Source: Curtobacterium sp. UCD-KPL2560
GTDB taxonomy: Bacteria; Actinomycetota; Actinomycetes; Actinomycetales; Microbacteriaceae
Direction of reading: 5' to 3'
NCBI RefSeq assembly: GCF_001705035.1
Contig: NZ_MCIG01000026.1
Location: 1-36,322 of the forward strand
DNA length: 36,322 bases
The position numbers were made by a program, and so were the translations under genes. Shown here in pieces: positions 19,312-27,584 of this stretch. Under the pieces are notes generated by a model. The model was not told the origin of the DNA. It ran no database searches and saw nothing but the letters and a program-made list of their open reading frames with translations. The stretch's first letter is position 1. Every line of letters starts with the position of its first letter.

Positions 19312-19488
19312 ATGTCGCTCGCAGACAAGGCCAAGGACGTCACGCAGAAGGTCGTCGGCAAGGTCGAGGAGACCGTCGGCAAGCACACCGACGACGCCGA
19401 ACTGACCCACCAGGGCCAGAAGGACCAGGTCATGGGCGAGGCTCGCCTCGACAAGGAGAAGGCCAAGGACGCGTTCGAGGGCAAGTGA
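19312..19488 (+). CDS. CsbD-family stress-response protein
   Basis: A 58-residue, highly charged, Lys/Glu/Asp-rich protein with the CsbD pattern: VGKVEETVGKHTDD followed by KDQVMGEARLDKEKAKDAFEG. CsbD proteins are small, partly unstructured general-stress proteins whose molecular role is unknown. AGGAAGGA lies six bases before ATG 19312, a very strong site, so high expression is expected. The upstream extension of the frame is not CsbD-like and was excluded. An 11-bp terminator follows. Confidence 0.9.
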   Translation: MSLADKAKDVTQKVVGKVEETVGKHTDDAELTHQGQKDQVMGEARLDKEKAKDAFEGK

Positions 19489-19504
19489 CCCTCGCTCGAC
19501 CCTG

Positions 19505-19533
19505 ACGCCCGCACCGTTCGTCGGTGCGGGCGT
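19505..19533. terminator. Bidirectional hairpin terminator
   Basis: ACGCCCGCACC pairs with GGTGCGGGCGT (11 bp, 7-base loop) between the converging CsbD and radical SAM genes. Confidence 0.75.
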
Positions 19534-19541
19534 TCGTCGTC

Positions 19542-20615
19542 TCAGAACGCGTAGCGGATGCGGCAACTCGGCAGGTGCTCGGCGACCAGCTCGCGGAACC
19601 GCTCGACGAGCTGTCCCTTCATGCCCGACCGGTACCGGACGTTCACGGCGCCGTTCTGGGACACCTTGCGCTCCTGCAGGTCCGGGCGCCACAGCAGGTC
19701 CTCGGCCTTCGGGTGCCAGCCGAGGTTGACCTCGTGCAGCGGCTCGTTGTGGGTGAGGAAGATCACCTCGGCCGCGAGCTGCGCCTTGGCCGCCGGGGAC
19801 AGGACGTCGTCGACCTGCCGGAGCAGCTCGGTCCAGTCGGCCTCCCACGTGGGGGTGAGGACGACGGGCGAGAAGTTGAGGTGCACCTCGTACCCGGCCT
19901 CGACGAAGTCGTTCACCGCCGCGATCCGTTCGGCGATCGGCGAGGTGCGGATGTCGGTGACCTTGGCCGTCTCGTGCGGCATGAGCGAGAACCGGATGCG
20001 CGTGCGGCCGAGGGGGTCCCAGTCGAGCAGGTCGCGGTTGACGTACTTCGTGGCGAAGGAGGCCTTGGCGGTCGGGCTCATCCGGAACAGGTCGCACAGG
20101 TCGCGGACGTTGTCGCTGATCACCGCGTCGACCGAGCAGTCGCTGTTCTCGCCGATGTCGTACACCCACGCCTCGGGGTCGCACTGGTTCGGCTCGGTCT
20201 TCGGCCCCTGCTTCGCGATGTTCCGCGCGAGGTGCGCCGTGATCTGCTCGATGTTCGCGAACACCGTCACGGGGTTCGAGTACCCCTTGCGCCGGGGCAC
20301 GTAGCAGTAGGCGCACGCCATCGCGCAGCCGTTCGCCGTGGACGGGGCGATGAAGTCCGCCGAGCGGCCGTTCGGCCGGGTGACGAGGGACTTCTTCACG
20401 CCGAGCACGAGCGCCTCGGTCTTGATCCGGACCCACCGCTGCACGTTGCGCTCGTCGCCGTGCACCTCGGGGATCTGCCAGTGCGACGCGACCGGGACGA
20501 TCTCGGCGTCCGGCCACCGCCCGACCACCTCCTGCCCCCGGGGCAGTGCGAGCGCCGCGTCCTCGGCGTAGATGCGTCGGACGTCGAGCATCGGGCGCAC
20601 GCGTGGTTCCGTCAT
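19542..20615 (-). CDS. Spore-photoproduct-lyase-like radical SAM protein
   Basis: The 357-residue protein contains the radical SAM cluster motif CAMACAYC (Cys97, Cys101, Cys104), which binds a [4Fe-4S] cluster and S-adenosylmethionine. The surrounding sequence (FIAPSTANGCAMACAYCYVPRR) is that of the SPL-related family widespread in actinobacteria. True spore photoproduct lyase repairs the UV thymine dimer of spores. Microbacteriaceae do not sporulate, so the substrate here is unclear; repair of a UV lesion in DNA is one possibility. AGGAG precedes ATG 20615; the long upstream extension of the frame is low-complexity Arg/Ser and was dropped. It is divergent from a small conserved gene. Confidence 0.85.
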   Translation of the reverse strand: MTEPRVRPMLDVRRIYAEDAALALPRGQEVVGRWPDAEIVPVASHWQIPEVHGDERNVQRWVRIKTEALVLGVKKSLVTRPNGRSADFIAPSTANGCAMACAYCYVPRRKGYSNPVTVFANIEQITAHLARNIAKQGPKTEPNQCDPEAWVYDIGENSDCSVDAVISDNVRDLCDLFRMSPTAKASFATKYVNRDLLDWDPLGRTRIRFSLMPHETAKVTDIRTSPIAERIAAVNDFVEAGYEVHLNFSPVVLTPTWEADWTELLRQVDDVLSPAAKAQLAAEVIFLTHNEPLHEVNLGWHPKAEDLLWRPDLQERKVSQNGAVNVRYRSGMKGQLVERFRELVAEHLPSCRIRYAF

Positions 20616-20664
20616 CGGCTCCTGTCTACCGGGCACCGCCGACACCGCCTGGCAGACTCGGGTC

Positions 20665-20997
20665 GTGCCCGCGAGCGAACCCGACGACCACTTCTTCGTC
20701 GTCGACGGCCGCCGGTGGCGCCGGACCGACCCCGCGCTCCCCGAGGACCTCGCCGCGGCGCTCCGGTCCCACCTCGGCCGCGGGCGGGGCGGGGTCCGGC
20801 AGGCGAAGCGCGCGGGCGACGACGCCGCGCTCGCTGCGGCCCGGCACCGGAACGGCCTGGCGAAGCACGGGCTCGGCGAACGCGGTCCGGAGTGGTGGAC
20901 GCGCCCCGAGGCCGACCGGGTCGCCGACGCCCGGCGGGCGCTCGAGGAGCTCGACGCGCTCGACACTCTCGACGTTCCCGACTCGCACCGATCGTGA
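20665..20997 (+). CDS. Small conserved actinobacterial protein of unknown function
   Basis: From GTG 20665 the protein has 110 residues and begins with DDHFFVVDGRRWRRTDP, a signature I recognise from small actinobacterial proteins often mislabelled biopolymer transporter Tol. The rest is Arg/Ala-rich helical sequence with a conserved-looking GPEWW near residue 80. There is no membrane segment, so a transporter role is not supported. A CAGACT element six to seven bases before the GTG suggests leaderless transcription. It is divergent from the SPL-like gene, and the lower-G+C island begins just after it. Confidence 0.65.
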   Translation: MPASEPDDHFFVVDGRRWRRTDPALPEDLAAALRSHLGRGRGGVRQAKRAGDDAALAAARHRNGLAKHGLGERGPEWWTRPEADRVADARRALEELDALDTLDVPDSHRS

Positions 20998-21127
20998 CTG
21001 CGGCGATCCGCCCGCTTCAACTGGAGCGGGGTCTCGACGCTCAGGTCCATCACCGCAGCGGCCCTGCGGAGGTGACTTCGTCAGGTCAGTCGCGGATCTG
21101 GCACATCCTGCAAGCACGGTTCCGCTC

Positions 21128-21955
21128 TCACGACTTGAGGCACAGCTCGAGCACGGAGACCTCGTGTTCAACCTCGTGAGCCGAACTCGGAAGATCGTAG
21201 AACCGCCCCAGGAACTGCGGCGCGATGAGGTGAGCTGGTAACGGTGCTCTCCAACTGGCAAGACGGGAGACGACCAGATCGGATCGTGTTTCGATGATCG
21301 CGTCGATCTCCGAAGCGAAAGCCTCGGAGCGAGTCATGATCACTTTTTCTGCGTGCACACCGACCGCATCGACAAGCGATCCGTAGAGTCCGAATTCATC
21401 GCTCATGGTGACTTGCCCGACCCTTGGGATCACAGAACCGCTGGGGAAGTAAGGAGGGTTGCTCACTGCCACGTCGAATTCCTGCCCCCGCTCGAGGCTT
21501 CTGTAGTCGGAAAGCACGAACGCACCATGAACCACTTGATCGATCCCGTCGAAATTTTGCTCAGCAAGCCGAAGTGCGCTCTCGCTGAGGTCGAGCAGCG
21601 TGATGGCCTCCAGCCCATCGAGCGCGGCGATGAGGTTCAGTCCGACCACGCCCGAGCCGCAACCGACGTCGATCAGAGTCCGCGTCGACCCTCCAGCGAG
21701 GCGTGCGCGCGCCGCTCGCACCAGCCGGAAGGCGTCGAGCGTGATTTGATACGCACCGGGAGCCCAGACGATCCGCGTCTCTTCGAAGATGACCTCCAGT
21801 CTCAACGCAAGTCCGGACGAGACGTAGCGAACAGCGTCTGTCAGCAGAGACCGTGGGGCGCCTCGCTCGTAGCTCCTGACCAAGCGCCCTCCGTGGAACA
21901 CGCGTGTCCGGACAGAGGAGAGATCCGATGTCAACTCGATCTCGATGTCGAACAT
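21128..21955 (-). CDS. Class I SAM-dependent methyltransferase with NPPY motif (PrmC-like)
   Basis: The 275-residue protein has SAM-binding motif I DVGCGSGVVG (residues 97-106), motif II LLDLSESAL and the catalytic NPPY (166-169) in AVSNPPYFPSG. NPPY methyltransferases modify planar nitrogen: glutamine in proteins (PrmC), adenine or exocyclic amines in nucleic acids. The N-terminal 70 residues are not the usual PrmC helical domain. GAGGAGAGGCGG immediately precedes ATG 21955. It follows the GNAT gene by ten bases and is the last gene of the island operon. It could tailor the product or protect a target such as rRNA or tRNA. Its actual substrate is unknown. Confidence 0.8.
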   Translation of the reverse strand: MFDIEIELTSDLSSVRTRVFHGGRLVRSYERGAPRSLLTDAVRYVSSGLALRLEVIFEETRIVWAPGAYQITLDAFRLVRAARARLAGGSTRTLIDVGCGSGVVGLNLIAALDGLEAITLLDLSESALRLAEQNFDGIDQVVHGAFVLSDYRSLERGQEFDVAVSNPPYFPSGSVIPRVGQVTMSDEFGLYGSLVDAVGVHAEKVIMTRSEAFASEIDAIIETRSDLVVSRLASWRAPLPAHLIAPQFLGRFYDLPSSAHEVEHEVSVLELCLKS

Positions 21956-21965
21956 CCGCCTCTCC

Positions 21966-22520
21966 TCACTTGAACACATCGGTCATGAGCAATGAGAAGA
22001 GCCGCATGTCCGTGCGGCCAGAACGAAGGACTCCCGCAGAGCGCAGCAGACCCTCTTCTCGGAAACCTGCTTTCTGAGCTACACGGGCTGACGCCGAGTT
22101 ACCCTGCGCCACACGCAGCTCGACCCGATCGAAGCCGACCGAGAACGCGTAGTTCGACAAGGCCGCGACCGCACGGCCGGTGATGCCCTTCCCCCGCTCG
22201 TTCTCAGCCAACCAGTAGCTGACCTCTACGATGCCTTCCCTCCAATTCGGGTTCTTCAGCGACATACAACCGACGAAGGACCCGTACAAGCGAATCGCGA
22301 ACTGAACCCCGGAACCGCTGAGCCGATAGGCCTCAGCACCCCCTTCGCACCAGCTACGAGCGATAGCCCGCGTGTACGGCGAAGGCAACGGAATCCAGCG
22401 ATTCACCGTCTCGTCCTGACAGGCCAGGAAACAATCATCGGCGTCCTCGGCACGGAGAGGCGTGAGGGAGATCCCGTCACCGGCGTCGATCTCCTCAGCT
22501 GGGAGCACTTGCGCTTTCAT
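21966..22520 (-). CDS. GNAT-family N-acetyltransferase (RimJ/RimL-like)
   Basis: The 184-residue GNAT has the acetyl-CoA pyrophosphate-binding motif ERGKGI (Arg109-Gly110-Lys111-Gly112) preceded by VEVSYWLAE, and the C-terminal segment NSASARVAQKAGFREEGLLR typical of RimJ/RimL acetyltransferases. These acetylate alpha-amines of proteins, aminoacyl groups or small toxic amines. The start overlaps the MFS gene by 26 bases, so translation is coupled. By analogy with MccE of the microcin C system, whose acetyltransferase domain inactivates the processed toxin, it could provide self-immunity; that is inference from context only. Confidence 0.85.
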   Translation of the reverse strand: MKAQVLPAEEIDAGDGISLTPLRAEDADDCFLACQDETVNRWIPLPSPYTRAIARSWCEGGAEAYRLSGSGVQFAIRLYGSFVGCMSLKNPNWREGIVEVSYWLAENERGKGITGRAVAALSNYAFSVGFDRVELRVAQGNSASARVAQKAGFREEGLLRSAGVLRSGRTDMRLFSLLMTDVFK

Positions 22521-23724
22521 CCTTGACCTCCATCAATCTCGTGGTTCTTTGCATCGCGAAGACAACCATGCACATCGCTGCGGACACAGCCGCTGCTCTG
22601 ATCACCGGTGCCGGACCGATGCGCTCGGACAGCCCACCTACGACGAGGTACGAAAGCGGGAGGAGGAATGTCGAGGGGAGCATCAGCAGAGCGCTGGTCC
22701 GACCGAGCAACTCTGCAGGAATGTTTGTCTGCAGCACCGTGTCGAAGAGCACTTTTCCCAGCTCGAGACTCGCCCCGCCGATGCAGCACCCCAGGAGACA
22801 GATCGCGAGGCGCTCTTGAGCTACACCCAACAAAGCGACCCCGAAGAGGGCTACGAACAGGCTTGCGCGGACCGCTGCCCGTCCCCGCGCCAGAACCGGT
22901 GCGGACAAGGCACCGATCAGGCCGCCGATCGCGAAGGCACCGAGCACCGCCCCGAACGCACTCGCTCCCCACGCGTCTCGCACGAGTACTGGCCCGAGCA
23001 CCGTCCATGCCCCGACCGCCAGAACCGTCTGCAGAGCCCCGGCCGTCGCGTACCGCCACAGCCAGCTGGTGCACAACAGAGCAGCCGCACCCTCGCGAAG
23101 GCTTCGCGCATAGGTTCGTGGAGTCAAGGCTGGCCGCTTGTCCGTCCCGCCGACGTACAGCAGCCGGCCGAGGAATAGTGCGCTCATCCCGAAAGCCGCG
23201 CAGTTCAGGAGAATCCCCCACACGGGTGCCACGATGAGCAGGAGGAGAGCTGCGAGTGCGGGTCCCGCGATCATGGTGGAGCTCCGTGCAAGAGAGGACA
23301 GGCTGTTCGCTGAAGCGAGATCGTCGCTCGCGACGATCGCAATCAGGAGCGCCCGTGCAGACGGGGAGAACACTGCCTCGGCCAAGCCAGTGACCAGAAC
23401 GGCCGCGACCGCGACCGGGAAGCAGCCCGTCGATATCCCAACAGCCACGAGAAGAGTGGTCAGAACCCGCAGTAAGTCGGCCCAGATCATGAGGTTCCGT
23501 GGCTCGAGATGCACACTCAATCCCCCGAGCACGAGATAACCAAGGAAGAGACCGATCGCGCGAGCAGCGAGTATCTCCGCGACGCTCGAGGCGTCGCCGC
23601 CGTGCTCCAGCACCGCGAGACTCGCGACCACGGTCATGAGCGACGCACCCATCAGCCCCGTCACCTGACTCAACCAGAACCGCGAGAACGCCCTGTTGCG
23701 GCGCAGCAGTGCGAACTGATTCAC
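22495..23724 (-). CDS. MFS exporter of the island cluster
   Basis: The 409-residue permease has about twelve hydrophobic segments and begins FALLRRNRAFSRFWLSQVTG, the usual start of MFS multidrug/macrolide-type efflux proteins (MFS_3 group). The central loop (GTDKRPALTPRTYARSL) separates two six-helix halves. Its GTG start overlaps the stop of the nucleotidyltransferase gene (GTGA), tying it firmly to the island operon. A role in exporting the operon product is likely by position and by analogy with MccC of microcin C clusters; the substrate has not been inferred from sequence. Confidence 0.88.
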   Translation of the reverse strand: MNQFALLRRNRAFSRFWLSQVTGLMGASLMTVVASLAVLEHGGDASSVAEILAARAIGLFLGYLVLGGLSVHLEPRNLMIWADLLRVLTTLLVAVGISTGCFPVAVAAVLVTGLAEAVFSPSARALLIAIVASDDLASANSLSSLARSSTMIAGPALAALLLLIVAPVWGILLNCAAFGMSALFLGRLLYVGGTDKRPALTPRTYARSLREGAAALLCTSWLWRYATAGALQTVLAVGAWTVLGPVLVRDAWGASAFGAVLGAFAIGGLIGALSAPVLARGRAAVRASLFVALFGVALLGVAQERLAICLLGCCIGGASLELGKVLFDTVLQTNIPAELLGRTSALLMLPSTFLLPLSYLVVGGLSERIGPAPVIRAAAVSAAMCMVVFAMQRTTRLMEVKDESASAPS

Positions 23725-24452
23725 GTGCTGGCAACCCCGATCTGCTCGTCGGCGAGCCGCAACAGGGCGTCGGTGCCGCAGTCCTGATAGGTCTTCGGCA
23801 GGTCAGCAGCGACGAAGCGGGCGGAGGAAGCCAAGATCGCCCCGAGAACACTCCGTCCGACGCTGAGGTTGGCGAGGAGCGCCTCCGATGTCCTGAAGGC
23901 GTAGCGCCCGATGTACCGCGCCTGCACTCCCTGGGGCGCGTCGCTCCTCCGCGCCCACTTCGCTTCCCCAGCCCCGATGTCCATCATGAGGGGGTCGAAC
24001 TCCCCCGGCGGGAAGCGCTCGTCGTCTTCCAGGACGACTTCAGCCGACCGACTCAACCCCAGTCGAATTGTCTCTGTGAGGCGAGCCGCCGAGGAGCCGA
24101 CCACCGGCAAGTTGAACCGTTCCGCGATCGCTGAGTAGCATCTCGCTCCTGCCGAGCCCAGACACAATTCGTCTGTATGCAGCACCACGACGATCTCGCC
24201 GACCGAAACTTCACGCGCGATCGATCGAGCGGGCGTATCTGCCTTCGCTACGGAGATACGCACTCCGCGGAGCCAAGGCTCGTGCTCGAAGGCAGTCAGC
24301 GCATCGTCACGGACCAGGATCGTGGTTTCCAATCCTTCAGTCTCCTCAAGCACCCACTCGAGCAACGCTCTTCCTGCGACCTGGACGAGCGCCTTCGGAC
24401 CGGGCGACGAGACCCGGGTGCCGAGACCGCCCGCCAGGATGATGGCCCTCAC
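23721..24452 (-). CDS. Sugar-nucleotide-type nucleotidyltransferase (GT-A fold)
   Basis: From GTG 24452 the protein has 243 residues and opens with AIILAGGLGTR (residues 3-13) and Lys20 in PGPKALV, the NTP-binding signature of nucleotidyltransferases such as GlmU, RmlA and MobA-like enzymes. A later Asp in VVLHTDE is the probable metal ligand. These enzymes join an NTP to a sugar phosphate or similar phosphate, releasing pyrophosphate. The GTG overlaps the stop of the HisG-like gene (GTGA). The longer frame to 24563 only reads antisense of that gene's end. In context it may activate or nucleotidylate a phosphoribosyl intermediate; this is inference. No recognisable sugar pathway genes are nearby. 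Confidence 0.8.
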   Translation of the reverse strand: MRAIILAGGLGTRVSSPGPKALVQVAGRALLEWVLEETEGLETTILVRDDALTAFEHEPWLRGVRISVAKADTPARSIAREVSVGEIVVVLHTDELCLGSAGARCYSAIAERFNLPVVGSSAARLTETIRLGLSRSAEVVLEDDERFPPGEFDPLMMDIGAGEAKWARRSDAPQGVQARYIGRYAFRTSEALLANLSVGRSVLGAILASSARFVAADLPKTYQDCGTDALLRLADEQIGVAST

Positions 24453-25126
24453 CGGAGCGCCGAATCCATACGCGCCGTCACACCGGTGAGCAACTGCAGT
24501 GCCCGGGCATCTTTCGCAATCCGCCGGGACCGGTAGATCCGTCCCGAACTCTCGAACAAGCACTCAGCGATCCGCATACCGTTCGCCTCGAGGCTCAGGC
24601 CGGTCATGACTGCATCGATTGCTAGGTCGGCCATACCCGGACTGACGAACACCTCGGCCGCTCCGTCGATCGGAACGAGCGTCATACGACGGCGCAGGGG
24701 GTGACGTCGGATCCAGTCGCTGGCGATGTTCGGGTACTGGCTGACGACGGTGAGAGATCGGGTGACATCCTCGAGCTCTTCATCGTCGTCACGCCGCACA
24801 ACGCACAACTTCGTGCGCTGGATGCCGAGGTCCTTCACCATGCGCAACTGCGACGCTGTCCCCGACTCGACGACGTAGTCGTGCGCGGAGACGCACGCAT
24901 CCAGGGCGCCGCTCGCTACTAACCTCGGAAGGTCCGTGGATCTGGCGAGGACGACCAGGATTCCGTCTGCACGGAAAGTGAGACTCCTACTGTCGGAGCC
25001 CCATCCCTTCCAGTCGAGAGCCTCCCGCACTTCCGCACGCAACCTGCCCTGGTTCGGCACCCCGAATCGTAGAGCCTCTCTTCGCTCGACGCGTGGCAGA
25101 TCAAGGAACGATCTCGCTTCACTCAT
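24449..25126 (-). CDS. HisG-like ATP phosphoribosyltransferase homologue, short form
   Basis: The 225-residue protein has the full-length pattern of catalytic HisG: start GVPNQGRL (residues 22-29), the hinge strand VVSQYPNIASDW and the PRPP-binding loop MADLAIDAVMTGLSLEANG (about 165-183). It lacks the C-terminal histidine-binding regulatory domain. HisG joins N1 of ATP to PRPP in histidine synthesis. No other his gene is present, it sits in a transferred operon, and the sequence is divergent, so I infer a specialised metabolic role: transferring phosphoribosyl to a nucleotide or other heterocycle. The start is ATG 25126 or GTG 25132, both overlapping the preceding gene. Confidence 0.78.
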   Translation of the reverse strand: MSEARSFLDLPRVERREALRFGVPNQGRLRAEVREALDWKGWGSDSRSLTFRADGILVVLARSTDLPRLVASGALDACVSAHDYVVESGTASQLRMVKDLGIQRTKLCVVRRDDDEELEDVTRSLTVVSQYPNIASDWIRRHPLRRRMTLVPIDGAAEVFVSPGMADLAIDAVMTGLSLEANGMRIAECLFESSGRIYRSRRIAKDARALQLLTGVTARMDSALR

Positions 25127-26549
25127 CCACACTTCTTTCTATCTCGAACACCTCGCGCAAGTACGCCAGGCGATCGGTACCGAAGATGACCACTCGCACC
25201 GAGCCGATGTCAGGCCCTGCGTCGCCGGGCACTGCGAACAACACATCACTCGGCCGCTCTTCGAAACGTTCGCTCTGTTCGACGACCGGAACTCTCCTCG
25301 ACTTGTCCCGAACTTGTACGAAGACAGTCCCCGATGTCGTCTCGTCGGACATCGGTAGGCGCACCAAGTGACGTTCACCAGCCAGTACAGGTCTGTCCAC
25401 ATCCAAGAAGGTCGCGGGACCATCGCCCTGGGCGGAAGCCCGCTTGACGCCGCAACCGCTGCACCAAGAGATCAACCAGCGCTGCGCCACACCGCTCGTC
25501 GTTTGCCAGACCGTCCCCGAACACATGGCGCAGAATCGTCCGGAATGTGTCGAGCTGCTCGGTGCGAGCCGCGCTCTACCGATCATCGCTTTCTGGAGAA
25601 CGTCTCCGTGACCCGATCCTGACCCGAGTAGGCCCTCTTCGACGCAGTGCTCCCAGCCAGTCCTGATCGCGCGATGAATGCGATCGCGCAGGTCGGCCTG
25701 CGGCGTCGCTGCGGAGAAGTATGCTCTCGTCTCCAGTGTCGCGAGCCCGGATATCAACCTCCCCTGCTCCGCAAGTCGTCGGCCAAGCGCGCTGTTGGCG
25801 CCCACGTGCGCAACGGCGGCCAGGATGACCTCTTCGATGGCCCGTAATCGCTTCACCTGAGACGGCGCTCTCGTCGGGAAGGACCGTGGCAGGTTCGACG
25901 AGGCGTCCGGGTGTTCTTCGGCCTCGTCCCCCCCAGCGGGCACCAGGAGGACGTACGCGCCATCCACCTCCGGTAGATCGTTCAAGTTCTGGACGATGTT
26001 CTCGACCGAGTCACCGGCCATCCAGCTGTCCTCGATGACAGCGATCTGCCTTCGGTTGACGATCACCTGCCTCGTCGAAGCAACCACCTTCGAGAAGCCA
26101 GCTTCAAGGAGCGTCCACGCGAGACTCAGGCCCGGCGAGCCGAGCTGGGCTGCGAGGTTTGCGCTGTTGCAAGAAAGGAGGAAACACACGTCGCCTCGCA
26201 TGTTCGCCGCAAACTTCACGCAGCGCACCGCTCGCGATTTTCGGCACGCCCCGCCTGCTCTGCAGCCGTCAGCCGCGCTGTGCGTGCCCACCGAGACGCG
26301 CGCGCCACACAGACACGAATCGCCGAGCAGGAGATGCAAGCCGTCGCCGTGGCCGGCAAGCAAGTACCCTCGCTCGGCCCGAGAAGCACGCCCTCGCAGT
26401 TCGAAGCGCGACTGCCAGTTCGGCGGGGGCGCCGTTGCAACGGCGAGAGCGCCGCCTGGAAGCCGGACTCGGACGTACGGGGGCTTGGAGTCGCGTCTTG
26501 CTCGAGATGCAACACCCTCCAGCTCATCGAAGGTCAGCCGCACTTCCAT
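25119..26549 (-). CDS. CHAT-protease-like protein with C4 zinc ribbon
   Basis: From ATG 26549 the product has 476 residues. The N-terminal half resembles a CHAT/caspase-like peptidase: LLAGHGDGLHLLL gives a candidate catalytic His67, and VCFLLSCNSANLA gives Cys127 followed by SLAWTLLEAGFSKVVAST, the usual strand-helix after the Cys. A helical region follows, then a zinc ribbon with Cys340-x2-Cys343 and Cys363-x2-Cys366, and a C-terminal beta-rich domain. The stop of the DUF1152-like gene lies four bases upstream; an earlier GTG (26570 or 26612) is possible. In a peptide-modifying operon it could cleave the leader or act as a scaffold. CHAT identity is moderately supported; the substrate is inferred. 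Confidence 0.6.
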   Translation of the reverse strand: MEVRLTFDELEGVASRARRDSKPPYVRVRLPGGALAVATAPPPNWQSRFELRGRASRAERGYLLAGHGDGLHLLLGDSCLCGARVSVGTHSAADGCRAGGACRKSRAVRCVKFAANMRGDVCFLLSCNSANLAAQLGSPGLSLAWTLLEAGFSKVVASTRQVIVNRRQIAVIEDSWMAGDSVENIVQNLNDLPEVDGAYVLLVPAGGDEAEEHPDASSNLPRSFPTRAPSQVKRLRAIEEVILAAVAHVGANSALGRRLAEQGRLISGLATLETRAYFSAATPQADLRDRIHRAIRTGWEHCVEEGLLGSGSGHGDVLQKAMIGRARLAPSSSTHSGRFCAMCSGTVWQTTSGVAQRWLISWCSGCGVKRASAQGDGPATFLDVDRPVLAGERHLVRLPMSDETTSGTVFVQVRDKSRRVPVVEQSERFEERPSDVLFAVPGDAGPDIGSVRVVIFGTDRLAYLREVFEIERSVDE

Positions 26550-26553
26550 CGCC

Positions 26554-27564
26554 TCAGACTGCACGATCACTGCCGATCGCCTCGATCCTCGACAGAAGAC
26601 CGTCGCCAACACTTCGCACCGTCAACAACTGCCTCCCGTAACGTTGCTGGAACCGGTTGGTGACGAAATCACCTACACGGCAATCGTCGACCGCTTCTCG
26701 CCGGGCCTGGATCGGTAGGACGGAAAGGCGAGATGCGTTTGCACGCATCTCATCGACGTACCCGCTGTCGACGAGATCGACATTGGCATCCCGAATCCCC
26801 CTGGCGGCGGGGCGCACCGCGAGCCCAGGATTTCGGGTCAACGCTGTCAGCGGTAGACGAACAGCTCGGGCGGCGAAACAGTTGAGGTGCACTGGCCGCC
26901 CTCGCCCATCGCACCACACTCGGCCGCGGCGACCCGAAAGGGCGCTGAGCCAAAGCCTGCTCGCTTCGGAGTCGACGGCGTCGAACACGTCCAGGAGCTT
27001 CGGTGCCCCCGCATCGATACGGCAGTCTTCGTGCGGCATCTCGGACAGGCGGACGGTGATCTCTACCTGAGTCAGCTCGTTGTCGACCCCCGGGCCGGCC
27101 ACGATCACATCAGCGGCCCGGATCTGGTCGGCGTCGATCACGAGACGAATTGCAAGTGCTTCGAGCAAGGGACTCGTCAAGCCCTCATGAGAAGACTCGC
27201 CCAGTATGTCTCCCCCCGCATCGACCAGAACCACGCGCTCGTGGACGTCCTTCGAGACCAACGCGTTCAACACGCCGGCGGACCAGGACAAGTCGTCGAC
27301 ATCGAGCAGGTGCAAGCTCCCGGGTAGGTTCTGGGCCAGAGTGCGCACCTGATCCCACCTGCCGTCGATGGTGAACGTCTCAGGGTCGACCCGGCCATGA
27401 GCCGCTCGGTCTACCCCATGCAGTGCCGACCATGGGCTGTAGCCGGCAGACAGAGCGTCACGACGCCAAGCGAACGTGACAAAACTGTCGATCGGACTCA
27501 CCTCAGAAAGGGCGGCAGCGACGATGAGATCGCCCGGCCCTCCGGCGGCCATGTACACGGTCAC
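26554..27564 (-). CDS. DUF1152-like protein
   Basis: The 336-residue soluble protein opens with VYMAAGGPGDLIVAAAL, a Gly-rich nucleotide-binding-like loop after a strand, and continues FAWRRDALSAGYSPW and PETFTIDGRW, which reminds me of DUF1152 proteins of archaea and actinobacteria. Their function is unknown; the fold suggests binding of a nucleotide or other small metabolite. GTG 27564 is preceded by GGGGAG at good spacing. It is the first large gene after the precursor-like peptide and a hairpin, and four bases upstream of the CHAT-like gene. Family assignment is from memory of the motif and should be treated as tentative. Confidence 0.5.
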   Translation of the reverse strand: MTVYMAAGGPGDLIVAAALSEVSPIDSFVTFAWRRDALSAGYSPWSALHGVDRAAHGRVDPETFTIDGRWDQVRTLAQNLPGSLHLLDVDDLSWSAGVLNALVSKDVHERVVLVDAGGDILGESSHEGLTSPLLEALAIRLVIDADQIRAADVIVAGPGVDNELTQVEITVRLSEMPHEDCRIDAGAPKLLDVFDAVDSEASRLWLSALSGRRGRVWCDGRGRPVHLNCFAARAVRLPLTALTRNPGLAVRPAARGIRDANVDLVDSGYVDEMRANASRLSVLPIQARREAVDDCRVGDFVTNRFQQRYGRQLLTVRSVGDGLLSRIEAIGSDRAV

Positions 27565-27584
27565 TGTTCTCCCCAGTGGTAGGG

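Noticed and set aside
20998-21127. Attachment site or insertion sequence end at the left island boundary
   Set aside because: No direct or inverted repeat matching the right boundary could be found by eye, and no integrase or transposase is present.
24449-25126. HisG-like gene as the histidine biosynthesis enzyme
   Set aside because: No other his genes are adjacent, it is embedded in an overlapping island operon, and its sequence is divergent although the PRPP loop is kept.
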